Positions 1 through 4,594 of a stretch of 5,717 nt of DNA are shown piece by piece. The notes beneath the pieces were generated by a model. The model searched no databases. It saw only the letters and a list, made by a program, of their open reading frames with translations, and was not told the DNA's origin. This stretch comes from Candidatus Kerfeldbacteria bacterium (GTDB taxonomy: Bacteria; Patescibacteriota; Patescibacteriia; UBA9570), in contig JACQPW010000024.1 in assembly GCA_016207285.1 (NCBI GenBank), positions 1 through 5,717 of the forward strand. The letters run 5' to 3'. The position numbers were made by a program, and so were the translations under genes. The first letter of the stretch is position 1. Each line of letters begins with the position of its first letter.

Positions 1-338
1 GTGGAATAACTGACAATGATATATGATTTACCTTTCCAGTCGCTGAACATATAATCGATGGCATTTTTCAGCACACCAGGATAACTATGGTTATATTCCG
101 GAGTAATAAATACCAAACAGTCAGAGGCTACAATTTTATCGCGCCATAGTTGGGCAGCTGGATGGCTGTACTTACCGTTCAGGTTATCCGGCGTCTTCGC
201 TTCATCGTAAAACGGTAAGTTGATGGCTTTCAAATCTAACAACTCCGCTTGTGAAGCCTGCTGCATTACCCAAGTTGCTACACGTTCACCGAGGCGCCCT
301 TCACGAGTTGATCCCAAAATGACAGATAATTTAGCCAT
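1..338 (-). CDS. NAD(P)H-dependent FMN reductase family protein, N-terminal part (cut by window edge)
   Basis: Flavodoxin-like oxidoreductase expected to bind FMN and reduce flavin, quinone or similar acceptors with NAD(P)H in the cytoplasm. The visible 112 codons begin MAKLSVILGSTREGR. The GSTREGRLGERVATWV stretch at residues 9-24 is the FMN phosphate-binding loop of the NADPH-dependent FMN reductase family. TPEYNHSYPGVLKNAIDY at residues 79-96 carries the family's PEYN motif, which contacts the isoalloxazine ring. Family members are usually about 180-190 aa, so roughly the last 70 residues lie beyond position 1. The ATG at 336-338 is chosen because it gives the usual short lead into the first beta strand. 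An in-frame ATG at 342-344 would add only Met-Ser. Neither start has a Shine-Dalgarno sequence. The gene is divergent from the tRNA. Family is clear; the physiological substrate is unknown. Confidence 0.93.
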   Translation of the reverse strand, partial: MAKLSVILGSTREGRLGERVATWVMQQASQAELLDLKAINLPFYDEAKTPDNLNGKYSHPAAQLWRDKIVASDCLVFITPEYNHSYPGVLKNAIDYMFSDWKGKSYIIVSYS

Positions 339-367
339 AGACATAGCATAGAACGGTTTGCTAGAAT
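338..367 (+). promoter_or_regulatory. Putative sigma70-type promoter of the tRNA-Leu gene
   Basis: TAGACA at 338-343 (5 of 6 to TTGACA) and TAGAAT at 362-367 (5 of 6 to TATAAT) are separated by an 18-bp spacer. Transcription would start near 374, about 7 bp before the mature tRNA 5' end, which fits a short leader removed by RNase P. The -35 element overlaps the start codon region of the divergent reductase gene. The call rests on consensus match and position only. Confidence 0.55.
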
Positions 368-380
368 AGCCAAGCCTTAC

Positions 381-467
381 GCCGCGGTGGTGGAACTGGT
401 AGACACACTAGATTCAGGTTCTAGCGGTAGCAATACCATGAGGGTTCGACTCCCTCTCGCGGCACCA
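381..467 (+). tRNA. tRNA-Leu (anticodon CAG), CCA encoded
   Basis: A complete class II tRNA reading CUG leucine codons. Acceptor arm GCCGCGG (381-387) pairs with TCGCGGC (457-463), with one G-T wobble at the inner end. Discriminator A464, the usual leucine identity base, is followed by encoded CCA at 465-467. The anticodon stem CTAGA/TCTAG (408-412, 420-424) closes the loop TTCAGGT, placing the anticodon CAG at 415-417 and G at position 37. The long variable arm has a GGTA/TACC stem (426-429, 434-437). The T arm is GAGGG-TTCGACT-CCCTC (440-456), and the D loop carries the conserved GG. All arms fold, so it should be functional. No intron is present and no terminator is visible downstream. Confidence 0.97.
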
Positions 468-475
468 AGATAAAA

Positions 476-1255
476 CTACTTCTGCTTCCGTGAATTAATA
501 GCAACAATCATAGGAAGATCTAGCCCATCCAGTTCCAACGGTATTGCCTTATCTTCAGGTATTTTTTCAACTCCAAACTGAAAACGGTAAGGTACAAATG
601 CATTCAATGGGACAACCCCATCTAATTGTAGTTTTTTTGGATTAACTTTTTTTTCAAGGTCTCGCTGCAACCCATCTAATGCCCCCTCTGACACATGTAC
701 TTTGCTACTGTCTTGCCGAGCCAGTGTTTCGGCATACTGCATATTCGCCAACCAGCGCGGCGTGGGTATAGATAAACCAGCCGGAATATTAGGTACGCCC
801 TTCACATTACTGAGCCTTAGTCCAAAACCAATCACAACCTCATTACCATTCTCCCACCACTGAAATGTTCCCTCTCTACGAGAGCTTTGTTCTTTTACTT
901 CCAAATGCTCTTGTCTTGGCAACCACCAATCTATGCCCCCTTCAAACTGCTCGAAATCCATATCCCCATGATCTATGGGTAATACAGCAACATCAACATC
1001 TTTATGTCCGGAGAGTGAGCTGGGGTCAGCCGTTTTCCAGATATCAACAGCAACACTACCAATCAAAATTCCCCGTAACCCTTTTTGTTGTAGTAGCTTA
1101 TTGGCTACGCCTATTCCCTCCAAACCTTTCACAGCCTCCATGGGTGCAGGTGATTGGAGCTCTTGTCTTAAGAGTAATAGCTGCTTTAATTCCAAACGCT
1201 GTTCATGTGTTAGACGGTGGTCTTGTCGTAAACTTTGTTCTAGTCGCAAAGCCAT
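476..1255 (-). CDS. Nucleotidyltransferase-fold protein with Gln/Leu-rich N-terminal segment
   Basis: A 259-aa protein, last gene of the minus-strand operon. Residues 62-92 resemble the core of a minimal nucleotidyltransferase: a strand and GS signature (ILIGSVAVDIW, G66-S67) followed by the metal-binding DxD motif (HKDVDVAVL, D86 and D88). Such proteins move NMP groups to proteins, RNA or small molecules, or act as antitoxin- or toxin-like enzymes; no substrate can be assigned. Residues 1-35 form a separate helical piece rich in Leu, Gln and Arg (RLTHEQRLELKQLLLLRQEL), with a pattern recalling the activator-binding region I of sigma-54. The remaining 160 residues match nothing I recognise. 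The start is the first ATG, 5 bp after the maf stop, with no Shine-Dalgarno sequence. The stop lies 8 bp from the convergent tRNA-Leu. The fold is moderately supported; activity is unproven. Confidence 0.65.
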   Translation of the reverse strand: MALRLEQSLRQDHRLTHEQRLELKQLLLLRQELQSPAPMEAVKGLEGIGVANKLLQQKGLRGILIGSVAVDIWKTADPSSLSGHKDVDVAVLPIDHGDMDFEQFEGGIDWWLPRQEHLEVKEQSSRREGTFQWWENGNEVVIGFGLRLSNVKGVPNIPAGLSIPTPRWLANMQYAETLARQDSSKVHVSEGALDGLQRDLEKKVNPKKLQLDGVVPLNAFVPYRFQFGVEKIPEDKAIPLELDGLDLPMIVAINSRKQK

Positions 1256-1260
1256 ATTGG

Positions 1261-1821
1261 TTAGTATAACATGGTACGCACAAACTCCAGCGACAATCCA
1301 ATAATCGCGGCCCGTTCGCCGGTGATGGAACGCACAAACCCACGATCTTCGATCTCCTCAATCGCAATCGATCCACCTTTGTCGAGTGGATTTTTTTCGT
1401 CCACATAGCGTGTGACTTGTTCCAAGGTGAGTGGTTGAAAGTGAATCACTGCTTTGCGCACATCAGTGTGGAATTCTTCAGTAGCAGTAAAAGCCACAGT
1501 GGTTCCCGTCCAAATAAACATCTCCCGATCAGAGTAACTCAAAATAGTATCAATAGCGTCCTGCCGTGAAGTAGGTTTTCCTAAAAATTTTTCGTCAAGC
1601 TCACCGGCTACATCAGCGGTGACAACAACCGTGTCCGTATGACCATATTTTGGTAACAATGCCCTAGCTTTGGCTTCCGATACCACGCGCACTGTTTCTG
1701 CTACGGTTAGTTGGTGAAAGGCAGTTTCATCGATACCTGAGTCAACCACTGTAAACGGTACATGAAGTTGTTCGAACAATTTCCGTTTATACGGCGAAGT
1801 AGATCCTAAGACAAGTTGCAT
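1261..1821 (-). CDS. maf: Maf family nucleoside triphosphate pyrophosphatase
   Basis: Cytoplasmic house-cleaning enzyme of the Maf/Ham1 superfold, which hydrolyses non-canonical or modified nucleoside triphosphates to monophosphate and pyrophosphate. The 186-aa length is typical of the family (about 190). Family landmarks in order: LGSTSPYKRKLFEQL at residues 5-19 (nucleotide-binding loop, close to the YceF/Maf-2 flavour SPYRR or SPWRR), the acidic D70 in VTADVAGELDEKFLGKP (residues 67-83) with the conserved GKP, WTGTTV near 104-109, and YVDEKNPLDKGGSIAIEEI at 139-157, matching the usual PLDKAGAYGIQ. The usual GADTVV or GSDQVV is altered to TADVAG, though the catalytic-type Asp remains. The start ATG lies 1 bp after the upstream gene's stop, so translation is probably coupled. 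Family is firm; substrate (m7GTP, or dTTP/UTP-like) is not decided. Confidence 0.9.
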   Translation of the reverse strand: MQLVLGSTSPYKRKLFEQLHVPFTVVDSGIDETAFHQLTVAETVRVVSEAKARALLPKYGHTDTVVVTADVAGELDEKFLGKPTSRQDAIDTILSYSDREMFIWTGTTVAFTATEEFHTDVRKAVIHFQPLTLEQVTRYVDEKNPLDKGGSIAIEEIEDRGFVRSITGERAAIIGLSLEFVRTMLY

Positions 1822-1822
1822 G

Positions 1823-2392
1823 CTAAGCGGCCATCTCTTCTAATTCATCCCAACCAACCTCATGGCCAACCGACTTCCCAGCTCGCACGTCACTGACAAT
1901 ATCACTGACTGGCCTACGATCTTTTGGATCCGCCAACACATACTTTCTGTTCCGCACATCAATGCGAACTATTTCCCATTTTTTATCTTCCAGTTTAGGT
2001 AAGCGTATCACCTCACCTTCTGCTCTAGGCAAACTAACAGGAACACGCTCCTCTACCCGTACCTTAGGAAACACTTTTAAACCACGACCTTTCAGTTCTG
2101 CTTGATCAGCAGTGGCGGCACGATCATCAAAATACTTAATCAAAGCCTCGGCCGCTGTTTTAGGGTCCATTCCGCTTAGCCAAGGTACATTATCCATAGC
2201 ATTGAGTAACGATCTTAACGTTTCGCGATTTCGTCTTCGAGCCTCTGGATCCATCTCTTGTGGGTCAATATCCTGTTGAAAAGACTGACTTAACTCGCGT
2301 AAGCGGTCAGCTCGTTCTTGGTAACCTTCAGCCGAATCGCGTGGTGCTTCTAACTTAGGTATAGTTCGCCCGTCATCAGGATTAAAAACCAT
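1823..2392 (-). CDS. Hypothetical protein, highly charged, 189 aa
   Basis: I do not recognise this protein. It is soluble, with no signal peptide or membrane segment. Residues 1-60 are hydrophilic and rich in Asp, Glu, Arg and Gln, likely helical (YQERADRLRELSQSFQQ). Residues 61-95 form an amphipathic helical section ending ALIKYFDDRAATADQAEL. The C-terminal half (about 105-189) is probably beta-rich, with alternating strands such as WEIVRIDVRNRKYVLADP and a final acidic helix (WDELEEM). No metal-binding or catalytic motif stands out. It is a real gene because it fits exactly between its operon neighbours: 11 bp after the zinc-ribbon stop and 1 bp before the maf start. The first ATG is used, with no Shine-Dalgarno sequence. 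Its position upstream of maf suggests co-expression but gives no function. Confidence 0.8.
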   Translation of the reverse strand: MVFNPDDGRTIPKLEAPRDSAEGYQERADRLRELSQSFQQDIDPQEMDPEARRRNRETLRSLLNAMDNVPWLSGMDPKTAAEALIKYFDDRAATADQAELKGRGLKVFPKVRVEERVPVSLPRAEGEVIRLPKLEDKKWEIVRIDVRNRKYVLADPKDRRPVSDIVSDVRAGKSVGHEVGWDELEEMAA

Positions 2393-2403
2393 AGGTCACT
2401 AGT

Positions 2404-2748
2404 TTAGGGTAAGCGCTGTAACTGTGAAAAATCTAGCTCGCTGATCAACTGATGCATAGCGCAGTTACACGCCGCGTTATCTGGTGCACCACACAAGGTA
2501 GCATTGATCAGCAAATCCTGTTGTAGTGATTGCGGCAAGTAATAGTAGTAGACATTCCAAGCTTCGTTGCTATGTTGATCGTTCGGTTCAGTTTCATACA
2601 CGCTCATAAACACCTGCTGACAGCTGCGACACTGCAATAGCTGCGCGGTACGATTGGTATAACTATTGCGGGCTGGAATAACAAACTCAACCAACTGGGT
2701 AACAGCATCCGTAGAGTGGCAATAGGGGCAAATGGTGGCGATAGTCAT
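2404..2748 (-). CDS. Small zinc-ribbon protein with a second Cys/His cluster
   Basis: A 114-aa cytoplasmic protein. CPYC (C7, C10) and CRSC (C40, C43) form a four-cysteine zinc ribbon with a 29-residue insert of beta-strand character, as in nucleic-acid-binding or structural zinc ribbons. A second potential metal site lies near the C-terminus, in CGAPDNAACNCAMH (C86, C94, C96, H99). Between them is an aromatic stretch, WNVYYYYLPQSLQQDL. The exact family is not recognised, so a role as DNA/RNA-binding or protein-binding adaptor is inference from the ribbon alone. The ATG sits 6 bp after the stop of the upstream HAD gene and has no Shine-Dalgarno sequence. The start is well placed because the first CPYC begins at residue 7. 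Confidence 0.8.
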   Translation of the reverse strand: MTIATICPYCHSTDAVTQLVEFVIPARNSYTNRTAQLLQCRSCQQVFMSVYETEPNDQHSNEAWNVYYYYLPQSLQQDLLINATLCGAPDNAACNCAMHQLISELDFSQLQRLP

Positions 2749-2754
2749 ATGAGG

Positions 2755-3414
2755 TTATATAACTTCTCGAACGATCTCATCAAAACTATATACCACTTTG
2801 GCAAAGTTAGCGAACTGTTCTGGCTTAAAGTATTTATCTGGCCAGACGTAGACAAAAATACCAGCCGCAGCGGCACTTTGTGCTCCTGGTAATGAATCTT
2901 CAATAGCAATCGCTTCCTCGGGCTTAACCCGCATAGCTTGTAACGTATGCACGTATGGTTCAGGATGAGGTTTTGGATACGTAATGTCTTCACGAGTTGT
3001 GCACACACTAAAATAATGATCGATTTGGTGATGCCGTAAGGCTCGCTCTATTACTTTAGCCGGGGAGCTACTGACAATGGCCAACTGGTACTGTGTAGAT
3101 AGTTGCTCAATGGCGGCCCGGACACCCTGCTTCAGTGGTAAACCAACATCCAAAATATATTGTTCAATTTGTTTCGTTACCTCATCACGTGCTTTTGTCA
3201 CATCAAACTTTTTTTTAGTCAGATCAATCACTACACGAAAACAATCCTCCCAAGTTAAGCCTGGCACGAGAGCAGCATTAATCCGATCTTGTAACGCAAA
3301 GGATATTTTTTGTTTCCACATCCATTGATTAAACACTTCTCCATAGACACGTTCGCTTTCTACCACCGTACCATCAAAATCGAACAGGATAGCTTGCAAT
3401 GCTACTTCCTTCAC
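2755..3414 (-). CDS. HAD hydrolase, beta-phosphoglucomutase/phosphatase-like (219 aa)
   Basis: Haloacid dehalogenase superfamily enzyme using an aspartyl-phosphate intermediate, expected to dephosphorylate or isomerise a small phosphorylated metabolite such as a sugar phosphate. All four motifs are visible: motif I FDFDGTVVES (nucleophile D12, acid/base D14), motif II VSSSPAKV (S115), motif III YPKPHPEPY (K148) and motif IV AIEDSLPGAQSAAAAG (E172, D173). The roughly 80 helical residues between motif I and residue 95 are a C1-type cap that shapes substrate choice. Length is normal for this subfamily. The start codon is GTG at 3412-3414, overlapping the previous gene's TGA in a GTGA junction, which implies translational coupling. 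An internal start is unlikely because motif I begins at residue 11. Substrate is unknown; ED in motif IV fits both mutases and phosphatases. Confidence 0.9.
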   Translation of the reverse strand: MKEVALQAILFDFDGTVVESERVYGEVFNQWMWKQKISFALQDRINAALVPGLTWEDCFRVVIDLTKKKFDVTKARDEVTKQIEQYILDVGLPLKQGVRAAIEQLSTQYQLAIVSSSPAKVIERALRHHQIDHYFSVCTTREDITYPKPHPEPYVHTLQAMRVKPEEAIAIEDSLPGAQSAAAAGIFVYVWPDKYFKPEQFANFAKVVYSFDEIVREVI

Positions 3415-4109
3415 TTGGCTTGGCTCTCAAATAATAAATCATCCAAGGCTGAGTCACCAAAATGATCAACCGATAAATGGGCCTCCTCATACGTACTCGT
3501 GCCCAGCGGATCGGTCGAATGAATGGCAATCACTTTTAGACCAGCAGTTCTAGCGGCTGTAATACCGGCATCGGTATTTTCAAAGGCCAAGATACCACTA
3601 GCCGGTAATTGCATTAACTCAATGCCACGTAAATAACCATCCGGCGCTGGCTTGGGTTCAGCCACATGTTCAGCATGCACGATATGATCAAAGTACTGGG
3701 CTAGATCAAAACCATTGAGGACATGGTCAACATAGGCTTGTTCAGAATTGGTTACTAATCCTGTCGGCACATTACGCTCCTTCAGCAACTCTAAAAAACT
3801 AGTTACTCCATCTAAGATATCAACAGCGCTCACTGGTGTAGCCAATGTAATTTCTACTTTACGCTCGTAAATAGTTTCAAAGGTATTATCCGGCAGGTGA
3901 AAACGTTCGGCAATAGCTAAAAACATTTTACGAAAGCTACCACCATATTGAATGGTGTCACCCAAACTATCTAAATCATAACCATGTTCTAACAAGGCCT
4001 GCTTAAAGGCGGCATAGTGCAACCCTTCACTATCAATTAAGGTTCCATCTAGATCAAATAAAACACCATGAAACGGTTGCTGCAAGGATGTTGGTAAATA
4101 CAAGCTCAT
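3411..4109 (-). CDS. HAD hydrolase, beta-phosphoglucomutase-like (232 aa)
   Basis: Second HAD superfamily enzyme of the operon, of the same general type as its downstream neighbour but clearly diverged from it. Motif I is LFDLDGTLIDSEGLHY (D19, D21), motif II LVTNSEQAYV (T120), motif III AEPKPAPDGYL (K153) and motif IV AFENTDAGITAARTAG (E177, N178, D180). The usual E-D pair of motif IV is E-N here, a variant I recall from other HAD phosphatases, with D180 possibly compensating. A helical C1 cap occupies about residues 28-100. A 50-residue tail after motif IV carries acidic segments and ends in a short helix. The ATG overlaps the preceding gene's stop as ATGA, and its own TGA overlaps the next gene's GTG. 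Likely a cytoplasmic sugar-phosphate phosphatase or mutase; the substrate cannot be read. Confidence 0.9.
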   Translation of the reverse strand: MSLYLPTSLQQPFHGVLFDLDGTLIDSEGLHYAAFKQALLEHGYDLDSLGDTIQYGGSFRKMFLAIAERFHLPDNTFETIYERKVEITLATPVSAVDILDGVTSFLELLKERNVPTGLVTNSEQAYVDHVLNGFDLAQYFDHIVHAEHVAEPKPAPDGYLRGIELMQLPASGILAFENTDAGITAARTAGLKVIAIHSTDPLGTSTYEEAHLSVDHFGDSALDDLLFESQAK

Positions 4110-4510
4110 AGTTTAAGCAGTGTAGCGATTTTTTCAAAGTTGTCCAGCCCACTCCCGTAATAGATCACTGTAAAGCCAGCTTGTTTGGCAGCCGTGATAG
4201 CGGCTAATGAGTCATCAATCACCACACAATCGATGGGCTGTGCATCATACGCACGAGCGACCGCTTGGTAGCACTCTGGGTTTGGCTTGGTATGTGTGAC
4301 TTCGCCTAAACCGACAATAACAGGAAAATACTCCGCTAAGTTATATTCCTGTAAGAAGGCAGTAATATGTGCACTTAACGAACTAGAGGCTACTCCACAG
4401 TCCAAGCCATGGACATGCAACAGCTCAACAAATTCACGCAATCCAACCGTTGGCTGGCTAGTAGCCGGATCATAGATGACTCCATAAAAATCGAAAATAA
4501 CGACTTGCAT
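4106..4510 (-). CDS. Short, capless HAD-like protein with DxY motif I (134 aa)
   Basis: First gene of the seven-gene operon. It has the HAD Rossmannoid core in minimal form: motif I VIFDFYGVIYD (D7), motif II VASSSLSAH (S42 or S43), motif III HTKPNPECYQ (K75) and motif IV VVIDDSLAAITAAKQAG (D99, D100). Only about 30 residues separate motifs I and II, so the helical cap of its two neighbours is absent. The second Asp of motif I, the usual general acid/base, is Tyr9. A DxY motif I is known from L-2-haloacid dehalogenases (DAYGT), but those have caps, so that function is not implied. It may be a phosphatase acting on large substrates, or a catalytically changed partner of the neighbouring HAD proteins. 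The ATG is the first in frame; the upstream AACCTT is not a ribosome-binding site. Confidence 0.87.
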   Translation of the reverse strand: MQVVIFDFYGVIYDPATSQPTVGLREFVELLHVHGLDCGVASSSLSAHITAFLQEYNLAEYFPVIVGLGEVTHTKPNPECYQAVARAYDAQPIDCVVIDDSLAAITAAKQAGFTVIYYGSGLDNFEKIATLLKL

Positions 4511-4515
4511 AAGGT

Positions 4516-4521
4516 TATAAT
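4516..4521 (+). promoter_or_regulatory. Possible -10 element (TATAAT) for the cysteine-rich protein gene
   Basis: An exact TATAAT on the plus strand, 73 bp before the start codon of the rightward gene. The expected transcription start is near 4527-4529, the first base of the hairpin at 4528. No recognisable -35 hexamer or extended -10 TG is present. The element overlaps the minus-strand -10-like site, so the two directions might compete for polymerase. The hexamer is AT-rich and could occur by chance. Confidence 0.35.
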
Positions 4522-4522
4522 A
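4517..4522 (-). promoter_or_regulatory. Possible -10 element of the minus-strand operon
   Basis: Read on the minus strand this is TATTAT (5 of 6 to TATAAT), with only 6 bases (AACCTT) between it and the ATG of the first HAD gene. If used, transcription would begin at or next to the start codon, giving a leaderless mRNA. That agrees with the missing Shine-Dalgarno sequence. No good -35 hexamer is seen at the usual distance, so this is a weak call. Confidence 0.3.
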
Positions 4523-4527
4523 TCACT

Positions 4528-4551
4528 ACCCCTTCCTGTATAGGAAGGGGT
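4528..4551 (+). repeat. Perfect 10-bp inverted repeat (hairpin) in the leader of the cysteine-rich gene
   Basis: ACCCCTTCCT (4528-4537) and AGGAAGGGGT (4542-4551) are perfect inverted copies around a 4-base loop, GTAT. The stem is G/C-rich and would be stable in RNA from either strand. No T-run follows on either strand, so it is not a standard intrinsic terminator, and it lies between divergent genes where a terminator is not expected. It could be a 5'-end stabilising stem, an operator for a dimeric regulator, or part of a translation switch, because its left arm can also pair with the ribosome-binding site downstream. Confidence 0.75.
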
Positions 4552-4572
4552 GCACCGAGGTTGCCGAGGGGC

Positions 4573-4580
4573 GGGGAAGG
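4573..4580 (+). promoter_or_regulatory. Purine-rich ribosome-binding site of the cysteine-rich protein gene
   Basis: GGGGAAGG ends 14 bases before the ATG at 4595, longer than the usual 5-9. It is the only conspicuous Shine-Dalgarno-like sequence ahead of any gene in the window. The GGAAGG core (4575-4580) is complementary to CCTTCC at 4531-4536 in the left arm of the upstream hairpin, so access could be controlled by RNA folding. Confidence 0.4.
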
Positions 4581-4594
4581 TGTAAACTGTTTTC

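Noticed and set aside
381..467. tRNA-Leu as an integration site for a mobile element
   Set aside because: No integrase gene and no second copy of the tRNA 3' end are seen within the window; an element beyond the edges cannot be excluded.
625..660. Runs of seven to eight T after the tRNA that could suggest an intrinsic terminator
   Set aside because: They are Lys codons (AAA) of the minus-strand gene read backwards, and no stable G/C-rich stem precedes them.
865..1304. Two plus-strand open frames of 134 and 109 codons over the nucleotidyltransferase-like gene
   Set aside because: Both lie antisense to a gene with recognisable motifs, and their products lack domain signatures and look like reverse-frame noise.
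1203..1406. Minus-strand 67-codon open frame across the maf/nucleotidyltransferase junction
   Set aside because: It overlaps the coding ends of two supported genes in another frame and its product has no recognisable feature.
2745..3328. Open frames of 87 codons (minus) and 83 codons (plus) within the 219-aa HAD gene
   Set aside because: They are shadows of a gene whose four HAD motifs are intact in its own frame.
4106..4510. The DxY HAD protein as a haloacid dehalogenase
   Set aside because: It lacks the cap domain and other residues of that enzyme class; the shared Tyr alone is insufficient.
4528..4551. Hairpin read as a bidirectional transcription terminator
   Set aside because: No T-run follows the stem on either strand and it lies between divergent gene starts.
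4555..4569. CCGAGG direct repeat (4555-4560 and 4564-4569) as an operator
   Set aside because: Six bases repeated once in a G/C-rich leader is within chance expectation and nothing else supports a binding site.
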